Assembly (NCBI GenBank): GCA_037074705.1
Contig: CM073590.1
Coordinates: 91,380,947 to 91,444,946, forward strand
Direction of reading: 5' to 3'
From: Zhengitettix transpicula
Lineage: Eukaryota; Arthropoda; Insecta; Orthoptera; Tetrigidae
DNA: 64,000 bases
The notes beneath the pieces were generated by a model. That model saw only the letters and a program-made list of their open reading frames with translations. It was not told the DNA's origin and ran no database searches. Position 1 is the stretch's first letter. Every line of letters starts with the position of its first letter. A program made the position numbers and the translations under genes. Below are positions 45,524-57,790 of this stretch, one piece after another.

Positions 45524-47065
45524 TTTTTAGGGTAATCCACATAGTGGCAACTCATAGGAAGGGATTTGAAAGGGGGGATGCGGAAGGGTAGAGGAAGGTA
45601 GCCAAGGGTTAACTAGCGCCCCCGGGCTCTAGTTTAAGGATCCTACCCGTCATTCGCCTAAAAGTAATGCAGGACAAACCCTAGAAAACCTGCATCAGGT
45701 AGGTCTGGCATTGGGTACTTGTCCCACGCCCTTCCGATAGCGGCAGAGGAGTTTGATGTGGGGACGCAGAATTCCTTTCTCCGTGCCTCGACCAGTTTAG
45801 GAGGCAGCTGGCCGACTGTTCCAAAATTTTTTTTTAGGGCAAAAGGCTACATGAGGGTGATCCACATTGGGCAACTCCCCTTTAACAGCATAGGAAGGGA
45901 TTTGAAAGGGGGGATGCGGAAGGGTAGAGGAAGGTAGCCAAGGGTTACTAGGGCCCCCGGGCTATTGTTTAAGGATCCTACCCGGCATTCGCCTAAAGAA
46001 ATGCAGGGAAAACCCTAGGAAAACCTTCATCGGGTAGGTCGGGCATTGGGTACTTGTCCCACGTCCTTCCGATAGCGGGAGAGGAGTTTGCTGTGGGGAC
46101 GCAGCACTCCCTTCTCCGTGCCTAGACCAGTTTAGGAGGCAGCTGGCCGACTATTCCAATGGGAATAGCGAACAACTCTTACCGTATGCCCAAGGTCTGC
46201 GACCCCGGAACATACACCTCTCAAAACAGGCCAAGGTGCCTCGGCTTGTGGGAACCTTAGTTCAAAAACGGAGAGGAAAAGGCATACCCAAAGATAGCCC
46301 CTTCGTATCTCTCCTTAAAGGTTCTGCCTGCGAGAGAATATCCCTCGCAGGTATTGCCTGTTCCAACTGTTCCAATTTTTTTTTTAGGGTAACAGGCTAC
46401 ATGAGGGTGATCCACATTAGGCAACTCCCCTTTAATAGCATAGGAAGGGATTTGAAAGGGGGGATGCGTAAGGGTAGAGGAAGGTAGCCAAGGGTTACTA
46501 GGGCCCCCGGGCTATGGTTTAAGGATTCTACCCGGAATTCGCCTAAAGAAATGCAGGGAAAACCCTGGAAAAACCTGCATCGGGTAGGTCGGGCATTTGG
46601 TACTTGTCGCACGCCCTTCCGATGACGGGAGAGGAGGATTTTTTTTTTTTTAGGGCAATAGGCTACATGAGGGTAATCCACTTAGGGCAACTCCCCTTTA
46701 ATAGCATAGGAAGGGATTTGAAAGGGGGGATGCGGAAGGGTAGAGGAAGGTAGCCAAGGGTTAACTAGGGCCCCCGGGCTATGTTTTAAGGATCCTACCT
46801 GGCATTCGCCTAAAGAAATGCAGGGAAAACCCTAGAAAAACCTGCATCAGGTAGGTCGGGCATTTGGTACTTGTCCCACGCCCTTCCGATGACGGGAGAA
46901 GAGTTTGCTGTGGGGACGCAGCTTACCCCTCGCCATGCCTTGGCCTGTTCAGGAGGCAGCTGGCCGACTATTCCAATAGGAATAGCGGACAACTCTTGCC
47001 GTATGCCCAAGGTCTGCGACCCCAGAACAATAACCTCTCAAAACAGACCGAGGTGCCTCGGCGGA
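45524..47065 (-). repeat. Reverse-strand head-to-tail array of four family C copies
   Basis: Read on the minus strand from 47065, four units follow each other, each closed by an A-run (a T-run on the plus strand at about 46634-46646, 46376-46386, 45826-45836 and 45526-45532). The first unit starts at CCGAGGCACCTCGG. The second starts deep in the unit at CCTCCTCTCCCG. The third is near full with the 5' hairpin (46320-46350). The fourth starts near GGAACAGTCGGCC. All keep the same 3' end and differ at the 5' end, the pattern of 5'-truncated retroposition. Frames of up to 94 codons across it are not genes. Confidence 0.85.
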
Positions 47066-48743
47066 GGAAAAGTTTCAAACATGGATATAAACAAAATCTT
47101 TAGTTTCAACTGTAGGTTTTAGAATAAATAATTGCGTGAGTTTTCATCTTACGCACCTTAATTTATTTTCGACAACGTGTGATGTACTTTGCTGCGCGAA
47201 AACACGGTCTACCACCACGGGATAGTAAAAAATTATTTATCGAATGTACAATGAGCTAGCAACATAATATAAAAAATACATGATTACAAATTGTCATTTA
47301 TAAAAAAGACAACATTTCCTATTTTTAATTCGGGGTTTTGAATATTAATACATTGAAATTAAATCTAAGTAATATATTATTTTATTATTTTTGGTAGCCT
47401 AGAAGACTTAAAAATATACCCTTTTTCGAAATACAGACAAAAATATACGCACTATCTTAAGAGAGTTCATTATACGTCCCCCGCCCTAAGCGAATCCAAA
47501 TTTTCTCATGTATCTTAAGAGTGTCAGAAATACTTCCGGTTCCATCGAGAGTAAAAAATAAGCCACGGTACCTTAAGAAATTCAAAATTTCTTTATGTAC
47601 GTTAACGTCAGCAATACTCCCGTTACCGTTTAAACTAAAAAATACTCTCAGTATCTTAAGAGTCCAAAATACTCGCAATACCTTCAGAGAGTGCAGAATA
47701 ATTACAACTCCTTAAGAGACACAAAAATATTCTCGCTAATCCAAAAGCGTAAAAATATTCCCGGAACATTTAAATATACAGCACAAACTTTCGTCTAAAT
47801 TGTTCCACGTGTTAAAAATTGTACGCATAACTTGTTTTCCTCTTCCGTCCATTCCTAGAGGCTGACGTAAAAATTCCTCGGCCAGTTGAATGGCGTAATT
47901 AAACTCAGTGACATCCATAATCCCGGATTCATTCTAGTCAGGGTTGTTTTCTATTTTTTTTATCAAATCTCTCCCTTAAGGTACTCCCATCCTATGCTAA
48001 AAGGGTTTGAAATTATACACACACAACATCTGGGGAAACACTATTAATTTCAATGACTCCGAAAAATATTTATTTGACGCCATTAAGACTGTTTTATGAT
48101 AATTTTCAGCCCTGTCCACCCCCGCAGCAGTGGGTAGTCGTCGGGGCTTACCCCCACCGTGTTTTCTTCCTGTTCTAAAGGAACACGTGTACAAAATTTG
48201 GTCCTCGTGTGTAGATTTATTTGCGGAACACACAAATATACACATACACACACAAAGATAGAGTCTATTTTTTATTAATTAAATGTAAAAATTGTAAAAA
48301 AAATTGACCACAATTAAAGAGTAAAACATATCGTTATAATTTTGATACTTACGTTTTTGTTAACTTTTTACTTGTGTTTAGGTCTTCTTGAAACACTGGT
48401 CTTAGTTTTTTTTAGAGGTTTATGATAGGTTATCATGACCTGCAGACAGACAACGGGCAGCCATTTCTATTTAGCAACAATGTTGATTGTTTATTCATAT
48501 ACAGTGTGTTCTTTTAATTACATGTTCGATAATGAATTCAGATAAAAGTAAATAGTTGTCTTGCATCATAAAGAGGTAAATATATTTAGGTGGACAGATG
48601 CATATTTCGGAAATTATTAATTATTTTGAAAGGATGACTGCGATATTGATCTGATATAAGCAACCACAATTATCAAGGTGGAATCCTCATTTATGATACA
48701 GATATTTTTTCTTAATAATAATTACCATAAATGAAATAATCTC
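47066..48743. other. No recognisable gene
   Basis: A stretch at about 47455-47770 repeats a loose phrase, CTTAAGA(G) followed by about 10 bases and AAAATACTC or AATACTCCC, several times, suggesting an old irregular tandem repeat. Short frames are not recognised. Confidence 0.4.
47455..47770. repeat. Loose tandem repeat with a CTTAAGAG...AATACTC motif
   Basis: Variants of ACCTTAAGA or TATCTTAAGAG followed by TC.AAAATAC occur at about 47453, 47512, 47571, 47652, 47680 and 47712. Spacing is irregular (about 30-80 bp). Highly diverged; no function suggested. Confidence 0.4.
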
Positions 48744-50092
48744 TCTCTATATTAAATTGAATGTCTGTCTGTCTGTGTCTGTGTCTATGAACTCCTACTC
48801 CCATTTATCCAAATTGAGTTGATACTTTGGTGAGTTGTGCGCACCCCGCAAAGGTATCTTCGGGTTTTCGAAGCGTTAGGAAACTCCCAAAGGGTGAACG
48901 GAGGCGAAATTTAAAAACATGTTAAAACGGCCGATTATTTATTTTTCGAGGTTGATGGGATTAATTGTTTCTATACATATGTTTATAATAGTGTTTAATT
49001 TCCCCCCCTTAAAGCACGCATAATAGACGGGGCGGAGGGGCGTTACATATTAATTACGCGAAACAACTGAGTGTCCAATACTGGGTTATATGTCAATGAG
49101 TTTAATTGTGACATTCATCAAGTCAGTTACGTTATACTGAAAGACCGTTACAGAAAGTAATGAGTATAAACAGAGACTGGGGTTATGGAAATCACTGAGT
49201 TTAATTCTGAAATTTACCATACTAGTTGTAGTTCAGCCCCTATGATTGAGGGTGGAAAGAGGTAAAACAAATTTCCGATCAAAATCTTAAACACATAGAG
49301 AAATTTCTACTAAACTTTATACACATGTTACTTACGACCCAGGAACAATGACTGAAGGGATAAAACACATCTTGTGGATGTGGGGTGAAAGAGGTGCAAT
49401 TTAAAATCATTCCTAAACGGCCAATATTAACGTCGAATAAAACATTTCCGAGGTTGCTTAATTATATAGGGTAGTTCTAGAAGTTTTAAGTGTCTAATTT
49501 CAACTCAAAAACACAAGGGAGAGAAGCACTGCTATGGAGCGGGTAGTGGTGGAAGGGGTTTATATAAAAAACAGTGCAATAAAACGATATTAGTGTCGAT
49601 TCCGGGGTTATAGGAGTCCCTTTGTTTAAATTTCGCATTAATCATGGTGGTGGATGAAATTTTATGTTCTTTTTCGTGAAGGTGGACACGGTTGGAAAAA
49701 GGTTACCCGGTTTAGTTTGACCCTGTTAGGTTTACCAGGTAAATTTTTGATTTTCTTAAGGTACGAGCTATATTTTGGTCTCTATTTAGGAGTTGTATTT
49801 CTTTACTCCTTTAAGGTAATATCAGATAATATTAAGTTAGAGATGATTTCTTACTGTTTTAATTCGTCGTGGTTCTTTAGACATTCTCGTGGTTTATTTG
49901 AAAGTAGATGCCGAGGTTTTAGTTCGGAGAATGGATCGTATTGGGTAAATGTTCCAAACTATGGCGCTATTCATGCTATTGATGAAATGTTTACCAACAG
50001 GTTAGTAACGAAACAATTCCTACTCGGACTAATTTAAATAAATACCCGGGCAACGACAAGCACTCAGAAAGTACATTATTTCTATATATAAT
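48744..50092 (+). mobile_element. Family E element, a bounded arthropod-type repeat
   Basis: Starts in TCTCTCTATATTAAATTGAA followed by a TGTCTGTCTGTC run, then TGAACTCCTAC. It ends with TACCCGGGCAACGACA and TTTCTATATATAATAGC. Repeats that open with a TCTGTCTGTC run and close with a CCCGGGCAACGCC-like tail are widespread in arthropod genomes; the class is not settled from this sequence. Internal modules recur: (C/T)AGCCCCTAT, GGGTGGAAAG, ACACATGTTACTTACG, GGGTGAAAGAGGTGC. The 127-codon frame at 49654-50037 runs nearly to the tail and shows no domain I recognise. A degraded relative is at 7431-8520. Confidence 0.5.
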
Positions 50093-52319
50093 AGCAGATG
50101 AACAAACAATACATGAAAATATCAATAACAATTTTGGAACTTCATAAAGAACTGGGTCTCACACCTTTCTCTACTTTTAAATTCCGATGTTTTCAATTTG
50201 ATATTTTGTATGCAAGCAGATTGAAATTTGCAAATATTATTTACATTACAAGGAAATATTTTTGTTAGATTATATTTTTTCCGTTTGATATTGGATTCGT
50301 TTATTGAGAAATTGATGTCTTCATTTGCAGAAATAACAACTACTATACAAAACTTGATTTCTATTTTTATTTTTGTGTAAAATCCTACATTAAGAGCAAT
50401 TTGTTTAATGATTTAACGTGTGTTTGCAAAGCGATGACAAAATTCGCGGTCCCGTAAAACACGCAAATTTTCTGATAACATACCGTTTGAAGTGTGTTCT
50501 GTCCGCTCCAGCAGGTGAGTCTCTCTCTCTCGACATCGAGACTTTGTTTGCTGTTCCCATTAAATGAGGTGATGGAATTTTTGTTCGCGTGCAGGGCAAG
50601 ATTTAACCAGGTGGCGTGCTGCATAAAATACTGCGATCCACCACCCCCATCGTCCAACACGAGACAAGTGGGCGGGGGTGTTCGGAAAAGAGTGACTTTC
50701 TGTGTTTCGAAACGCTCCAAGTTAATAATACACGCTACAAACGATTGGCTTGCGTGATAGCAGATAAAGAATTCAAATTTCGCAACCCAGCAATACTTGT
50801 TCAGATAGACCAGGTGGTAGGGAATTATTCAACGTTGGTTGGATTCATTCAAAACGGAAATGTATTTTATTGTTTACATTGCCTGTTTAATATCTAACCA
50901 ATGTGGTTTTAATAAACGTAGACTCGTAAAAATTAAAATTGGCGGTTAAATTATTTAATGCAAGTATTGCTTTAGACAGGCCCGGAAGGATGCATTGGCT
51001 GATGCGAAGGATAAAATATCACTCTTAGTTATCAAGTGACTCATTTTAATCTGCAGGGAAATTTAAAGTTTCAGAATTTGGACAAACAAACCTGTAAATA
51101 AAAATCACTACAAGGTGTTATAGACAGAATTGCTTGGCATTTTAACACTTTCGTGTAAAACAATATCAACTAAATCGAGGAGTTATCGCTGTTAATATAA
51201 ACTCCTGTTTTATAATATTTCTAGATTTTTTACTTGGACTAAGATAGCTTTAAGTAAACTTTTGAAGTACATCATACTTAGTATTTTAAAAACATCTTCC
51301 TAAATGTAATTGAATGTTGGAAAGAAAGGCGTTTCTCTTATTAAAATCTCACTCTTATTTATTAAGTGAGTCAGGATCTGCAGGGATGGTTGAATATCTT
51401 ATTGTAATTATGATGAAAGTTTTCTACGCCATCCACGTAATCTTCCTTCCAAATGATGAAAAGTTCTTCTAATTTTCATACGATTAGAAAAGTTTTAATG
51501 TCGTGTGAGTAAGTTCGTTATATTATTGTAGAAGCCATAATTTTAATAATTTGTTTTGTAAAATTTAAGCCTAATCCATGTCATTCAACGTTTGTTACGT
51601 GATACGTTCTTAATCTTTTGGTACATTTAGTGACTCGTTGACGGACATGATTCATATCTGTTACAGTTTAGTCCGCCGCTCCATTGCTTTCCTTTTCTTT
51701 TTTAAGTAAACTCTTCGATAGAAATATTGTTCACCCCTTTGGAACGCAACAAGCAATGCGCCTGTGCCTGTGGCGGGGGTTTCAACTCTTATTAGGTGTT
51801 TAAGAAATTCGCACCTCTCATAGCAAGGATAATTTCCCAATGAACATGTACACTTGCCTTCCTTCTCATTTTAATTACACTGAATTCGTAAATTTATTTT
51901 TATAGTTTCTAAAAGGAAAATCTGTTAAGTGTTAGAAGTGAGACTCTCAACCAACGGATTGTTCCGATTGCTGAATGATTTGTCAACTAGGACATAGACA
52001 CATGTTCTTAGCGGGAAAATAATATTTTTCGGTATATATTTGAGCCATATGATTGTGTAATTTGAATAATGATAAGGTTCATACTATCGTCGAATATACA
52101 TGTTTAAAAAATATTTAGAGGCTTCGATCAACTATTGTGACTATCAGCAGACAAGAATATAGCCAAAGTTCTAACGCATTACAATCAATATAATAACAAG
52201 ATATAAATTAGCACAGACTATTTAATAAGCAATCTTGAATAAAGATTAAATGAGAAGTATCCTGTTTAACATTTTATACAAAATTGTTGGACTTAATATC
52301 TAACATTTTTTAAATTAAC
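50093..52319. other. No recognisable gene
   Basis: A GC-richer patch at about 50490-50710 has overlapping frames on both strands (64-111 codons) with no known domain. A phrase at about 51025-51060 (ATCACTCTTAGTTATCAAGT, then CTGCAGGGA) recurs loosely at about 51345-51385 (AATCTCACTCTTATTTATTA, then CTGCAGGGA), a weak direct repeat. The rest is AT-rich. Confidence 0.35.
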
Positions 52320-52640
52320 CTTTTATTAAAATTATTTTCCTTATCTAGCAAATAGTATTATCAAAATTGAAACATTGATTAAGATTCAAACCATGTTTTG
52401 TAGTAAGAGAATGATTATAAGGTGGAAATTTTACATTTGTTTTATGTTTCAAACTCATAGTTAACAAAGATCGTTTGATCTGGCCGATATAACGAAATGA
52501 ACATTTATTACAACTAAATTTATATAAAAAAACATTATGTAAATCTATAGTATTAAGTAAATATTTATGTTTTTAAGAAAATAAGACAAATAATTAACAA
52601 ATTTAAAAATTACAGATATATTTAATTTTTTTCTAACATT
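52320..52640 (-). pseudogene. Penelope-like GIY-YIG fragment of a different lineage
   Basis: On the minus strand, translation gives LNTIDLHNVFLYKFSCNKC, then SFRYIGQIKRSLLTMSLKHK, TNVKFPPYNHSLTTKHGLNL and FNFDNT. The YKFSCNKC and YIGQ blocks are the GIY-YIG endonuclease core of Penelope-like elements, and the distal NFDNT matches the HTFDWQNAKI end of the copy at 27421. The position of the supporting Arg is changed (TMSLKH in place of the usual T..R.(K/R)EH), so it is probably dead. Upstream on this strand, KKLNISVIFKFVNYLSYF looks like the linker. No long open frame covers it. Its sequence is clearly diverged from the 2.2 kb and 27-28 kb copies. Confidence 0.7.
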
Positions 52641-53111
52641 TTAATTCTTTAGTTAATCAATCACAATAAGATAAAACAGTAAAATTTTTAGTATTGTTTT
52701 TTAAACGAATAACAGATTTTTGTATTAATGTAAATATAACATTCTAAGATTAATGAATTTGACAATTTTAAATTTTAAAGAGAAAGTTTGGTTCTGACAG
52801 GTGACAACACTTGGTACAAATTGAGAGAAGTATTAATGTAAAACATATGATTAGAATATTTGAAATTTGCTGTTTAATTGAGTCAGAAGTGGTAATAGTA
52901 ATATTTAATGTTTAATGTACCTCGTCAACTTAGCAATATTAAATATGGTAAAGTAATTATTGTTGATATTTCGTATAACTGTGTGCAAGGTTTAGCTACA
53001 GATTGGTGCTCCGTGAATGAAACACGATAAAAAATTGTTGTCGGGTGTTAACAGTTAACATTAATGCTAAAATAATGCCAACATTTTAAATAATATTAAT
53101 GAGTTGGTGTC
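52641..53111. other. AT-rich DNA, possibly older Penelope-like sequence
   Basis: No clear reverse transcriptase motif could be read. Otherwise nothing recognised. Confidence 0.3.
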
Positions 53112-53531
53112 TACTTAATTCTGTTAGATACAACGCAGTACAAATATTAATAAATATATTAGTTGAGGTTAACAGTGATCGTGGTGATGATGGAAGGCTA
53201 AGAAGAAAAGTTAAGTGTGTTAAAAGCAGATCATAGTAATATCAGAATAAATAACTACATTGTATCGACAAGTGCTCCTGTAAAATAACTATAAAACGTA
53301 GGCTGCCGTTATAGAAAGTAGTATCGTCAACGCGGGATTCAGATGAGTACAATTAAACAATCTGTTACATTTCTACCTATGAAGCCACAGTAACATGTGC
53401 CTGTTCATCCGACAACAATAATCTGAGGTTCAGATCTCTTTATTATCAAAAACTTCCGTTATTGCTGTAATATTTTATCATAATTGAGTGTAAGATTATA
53501 TATAAGTAAATTATTTAATGACAACCAACTT
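53112..53531 (+). repeat. Family F dispersed repeat, copy 3
   Basis: Matches 16410-16785 over about 400 bp: TTAGATACAACGCAGTA, ATGGAAGGCTAAGAAG, AAAGCAGATCATAGTAATAT, AACGTAGGCT, TTTCTACCTATGAAGCCAC, TTCCGTTATTGCTGTAAT, AATTATTTAATGACAACCAA. It has no coding frame and no evident terminal repeats. Confidence 0.7.
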
Positions 53532-53833
53532 TACCATTACAGACGAAATTAACTAAAATTAAAGTAAATCATTAATTTCACATAAATTACCTGAAATTCA
53601 AAAATTATTATCAATACTTAATTTGAAAATTTATAATCGAGTAATAAATAATTATGGGACAAACAATTGGGCATTATAAACTCATCCTATACCAATTCAT
53701 GGTTCAGTTTGTGTGAAGATTGAATTAACATCAAATTTCTTTCTATATAAATTTATTTATATTCTAAAGTTGCTTCCACAGAGTCAATGTTTCAATTAAA
53801 TCATATTGTTATACGTTTCGTCAAAAATTACTC

Positions 53834-53966
53834 GAATTGTTCAAGGGTGTCTCCGGATGGAACGAAAATTCGTCGACTAGCACCGTCTACATGTTATACG
53901 TGAAGATGACCCGGCAACATTTTTATAGTCGACGAAACATACGATTGTAAACACCTTGAACAATTC
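53834..53966. repeat. Hairpin with nested stems and the GAAGATGA...GAAAC motif
   Basis: GAATTGTTCAAGGGTGT at the left pairs with ACACCTTGAACAATTC at the right. A second stem pairs TTCGTCGACTA (53869-53879) with TAGTCGACGAA (53926-53936). Between and after them run TGAAGATGACCC and GACGAAACATAC. The layout parallels the palindrome at 26217-26450 and the hairpin at 11228-11301. Confidence 0.6.
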
Positions 53967-55829
53967 CAGAAGAATATTCCCCATAAAACCTATGGAAATT
54001 AATCCTGTAAAACGAGCAAATGTTATATTTTAAATAAAAAAAAATTATACCACTATAAATCAATATATTAAAATGTTGTCACTTGTGATGTCTGTAAACC
54101 GTCTTCATCTTTGACATATCTCTCAATTGAATATATATCGTTCTTACGTGAATTACCGACATGTAGCCTGTCACGAACACAAAGTAAAAAAATAAAATAA
54201 GAATGTAGGTAACCGAATTTATTTTTGAAATGTCGAAATAATGTAAAAAGGCTGTAAAGGCTAAAAGATTCAAAGAACAAAGGAATCATTAGTTAGAACA
54301 TGAAGTGAATTTAAAGCTTTTGGCGAGGAACAGCGTACGGAAACGACAAATCCAGAGGGGCGCTGCGGGAGGGGGGAAACGGGAAGCCTGAGATCAAATT
54401 ACGGACAGCGGAAATCACTCGTTGATGAAGGAAACCTTCGCTATGTCTTCTGGCAGCAAATGAGGCATCGGAAACCATTAAGCGACAAGAATTCAAGTAA
54501 ATCGTGTTATAGATGTCATATTTGAAGCCATTAAATTAATTTACCATTTAAGACACATGAAACGTAAAAAGAAATTGTCTGTGTACATATACGTAACCAT
54601 TCATATTCAAATATGCTTTTTTAAAATGTATACTTAGGTAACAAAGAGTACTACATTAAATTTTAAATATTTTGTAAATAACCTCATGATCACCAACAAT
54701 ACGATAGCGGAAATGGTTATTTTGACACAGAAACAGATGAATCTATGCCAAAATTATCACAACAGGAGATCGACGTGATTTTTGGAACTAATCGAAGAAT
54801 CAATGTTCCACTCGTGTCCCTTACAGTTTTTATATTGTTTTACTATTTAAATATAACTTATAGTCCGGAGACTTCACAGTGTTGGTAATATACAAATACA
54901 TGATTATAGTGTTTAAAATTTTCAAATGTTTAACTTGTAAACTTGGGGACTTCAAGATGACTATTGCCATTCCAAGATCACCAGAAGAGCATTATTATAA
55001 TGAATATTTGTCGGCATTTTGCTGTGCATCTGCGAAAGTTGGTGGTTATGAGGTGCATGAAGAAGGTTTATGGGAGAAACGATTATTGAGGGCGTATATA
55101 GTGCTAGTGAGTTAGATTTAGGCGATTCCACAGTGATTTAGGGGAGGAGAATGTCAATGGGGACTTTGAGTTTGAGTCTGGACGAGGGTGTGGGTTAGTG
55201 TTCTGATATCGACGAAGGGGGCCGATGAAATAGGAAGGAGGAAGAGTTTAGTAAAATTGAATAGTAAATCGGTAACGTGGGTGTTCGCCGCACCTGAGTG
55301 ATGGTGTATCGGACGGTTTGATAATAAGTGGAATGCCGACAAAGTTTAGAAGACGATGTTTACTCATAGTAAAGTAGTCTATCATCTAGAAGACAGGAAA
55401 GAATGAAAGAAGGACTAGGACATTGGGTTGTTCTAGGAGGTCTAGGATGGAAGATGTCGGCTCAGGCATTGCTATATCCGAACTAAACTAGCAAAGCGGT
55501 GGTCAGAAGGCTTGTACAGAGGGAGACGTTCTCCCACCTTCGCTAACTTCAATATGTTAAAACATGGATGATTCGAGAGAGCCAAGATGGCCGCCTCTAC
55601 CCCTTCAAGTCACGCTACGCATAAGTAGTGCAGATCCCAGCATCCCAAGATCTGTACAGGTCTCAAGTAACATGAGACCCTAGCACAGCACCTTCTATGG
55701 CCAACTCAAGAAAGATGGAACATGCCAGATTCCAATAAAGTGACTTACATATATGGCAGTGTAGAAAAGCTTAATAGTTGGTTTTTTATAGAGATATTTA
55801 TTAGAGACTTGGTGGATTTATGAACTGTG
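53967..55829. other. No recognisable gene
   Basis: A GC-richer patch at 54300-54490 carries a 61-codon minus frame, not recognised. Overlapping 64- and 73-codon minus frames at 54068-54289 lie in AT-rich DNA. A second GC-richer stretch at 55140-55720 has no recognised domain; its last part may be LINE 3' sequence on the minus strand. Confidence 0.35.
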
Positions 55830-55960
55830 TTAGAAATTAACTGAGTTGAGAAGGTACCAGGGAAAATTTGAAATTAATCGGAGAATTCTGTTTTGTTTAG
55901 TTTTAATTTTTTTGGAGTAGGAATAGAAATTGGATCCCCATATAGCACATGAGTTGTAAC
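55830..55960 (-). pseudogene. LINE reverse transcriptase fragment, C-terminal part
   Basis: The minus strand encodes CAIWGSNFYSYSKKIKTKQN, then RILRLISNFPWYLLNSVNF, before a stop. This aligns with the late reverse transcriptase region of Jockey-clade LINEs (compare GIELWGCASKSN...SKIL...WYITN in the fragment at 12711). The upstream half of the 79-codon frame (55960-56069) looks unrelated. It is a short decayed remnant, possibly of the same lineage as 56790-57790. Confidence 0.65.
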
Positions 55961-56789
55961 GCGTGTATTTAGGTTTAGTTTTGCTTTGTCTCGGAATTGT
56001 TGTTTGCTGTGGTTTGGAGAATTCGAAATCGTGCACGTGCGTCGGGGTGGAGGAGATAAATATTTCCATCCAAGTAATTTTCGTGTCCTGTCTCGATTGT
56101 TGGCCTCAACATGCCAGAATAGTTGGCCATTGTTGACTACGGAACTACGGAACTGCAGCTATGGAAGAATCGGTGAAACTAAATTTTCGACAATGTTTTC
56201 TAATAATGAAAATAAGTAAAAGAATGGGAGGCTACAATGAAGATAAGCTTTTGAAACTGGACAGTTGTTCTGCGCTCACCGCAGCTGGTGGATGTGATTA
56301 TGAGAGGCTCCGTATTGCGTTACGTGTATACGTTTTAAGTGTCACCGATCTACCAATCTCATGAGTTCTGCTGTAAACTTTTCCAAGTTGTTGTCTCTGA
56401 TATAGTCCGAGGCAGAATCGTCGTGAGAAAGGGGCCACAATTTGTTAGTGATGAGTTCATCGAAGCCACACAATTTAGTACGACGGCTTGCCAGCAATCA
56501 ATCCCCGAGGCCGACGCCTTAGCCAGTGGTGAACCCCTGAGTCGACGCCTTGCAACGGTCCTGACTAAAGTCATCACTGCACTTAACCCGTTCTGCCGGC
56601 TGTCAGATACGGAGACGCCGCCAATACGTCGGTACGAAAGCTACAGCAAGCAACACAACACAAAATAGCAGTACGTATTTGGTACGGGCAGCAGATCTCT
56701 TCTATGTAAAAACCACAGGTGTCTGAGATAAGAGTTTTTCATGCTTAACTGTAATAAACTTATATAAAAATTTATTTAATGGTCAACAT
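55961..56789. other. No recognised domain; a 109-codon frame at 56339-56668
   Basis: This GC-richer stretch has plus frames of 67-109 codons. The largest reads through SIPEADALASGEPLSRRLAT and is not recognised. It lies between two LINE fragments of the same orientation, so it may be foreign DNA inserted in, or captured by, a LINE. No splice signals were evident. Confidence 0.3.
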
Positions 56790-57790
56790 TTTTTTGGATT
56801 TAACGTAAAAACCCAGCCCACAAACATAATTCTTTACAGAGTATAACCATGGGGCGGATTACGGATAGATAGAGAAGACTTTTGGTGCTAAGAAATATGG
56901 GAGATTTTTTTTTTGAGGAGAAATAAAAGTTTTTATTTTTTTTTTGATTCTGGAGGTAATGTGGTTTATATGATGTTTCCATGATAATTTTGAATCGAGG
57001 AGAAGGCCTAGGTATGGTCTAACTAGTCGGATAGAAACCTTGGTGTCGTTTAGAATGAATGAGTGGTTGAGGGAATGTTTGGTTTTACGGGTAAAGGGAG
57101 TTATTTTTGATTTTGTAGGGTTTATACTGATTTTTTATTTTTTGGCTTAGCTTTTGGTATCGTTTAGGGTTGATTTTAGCTTTCTGTAGCCAGAGTATAG
57201 GGAGGATTTCTGTAGGAGTATGGAAAGGTCTCCTACAAAAATTATCGTTTTAGTAGACTGGTTTTGAGGTTATGTCGTAAAAATAGAAGTTGGAGATGCT
57301 GCCTTGTTGAACGCCAGAGGATAATTTGAAAGGCAATTGTTGGTTTTGACAGAGAACAAGCGGTTGGTAAGATAGTTATTAACGATTCTGTATAGGTATC
57401 GTTAAGTGGTGGTATAATTTATCAAAAGCTTTTAATGCATCTAGAAATGCATGCGTTATTGATGTCGAAGGAATTGTTCATGCAGGATTTCAATGAGTAA
57501 AGTTGATGGGTGCATGAATGTTTGGGTTTAAAGCCGTATTGAGCAGGAGGAATGAGGCACGTGAATTCGTCGTCAAGGGGGGGGGGGGATGAAAGAGTTT
57601 TTCGAATAATTTGGATAAGGAAGGGAGGAGACTGATGGGTTTATAACTGGGACAGGATTTGGATATGTTTTACATAAGGGCCATCATTATGTGGGCGTGT
57701 TTTGAGGCTGATGTACGGATTATTGCTAAGAAGACGATGGTGATTAAGGTTGAAGCTTTCTTAGGGAGATATTTGAGGTGGAGGTCCCCT
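56790..57790 (-). pseudogene. Jockey-type LINE reverse transcriptase, reverse strand, decayed
   Basis: Read on the minus strand from about 57785, with frame changes: LKYLPKKAS, KHAHIMMAL, PSYKPISLLPSLSKLFEKLF (57655-57600), PPAQYGFKPKHSCTHQLYSL (57550-57490), AFLDALKAFDK with the first catalytic Asp (about 57450-57420), NRLFSVKTNNCLS (about 57370-57330), then IFVGDLSILLQ where the catalytic (F/Y)ADD box should be (about 57250), LGLLLDSKLSWKHHINYL, and LLYLSVIRPMV near 56850. The ADD box is altered and stops are frequent, so it is inactive. The 3' end after the reverse transcriptase is missing or unrecognised. It lies head to head with the plus-strand fragment starting at about 57791. Confidence 0.75.

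Noticed and set aside
47997..48260. ACACACAC-rich sequence and an 84-codon minus frame
   Set aside because: The frame owes its length to simple repeats; no domain and no repeat partner.
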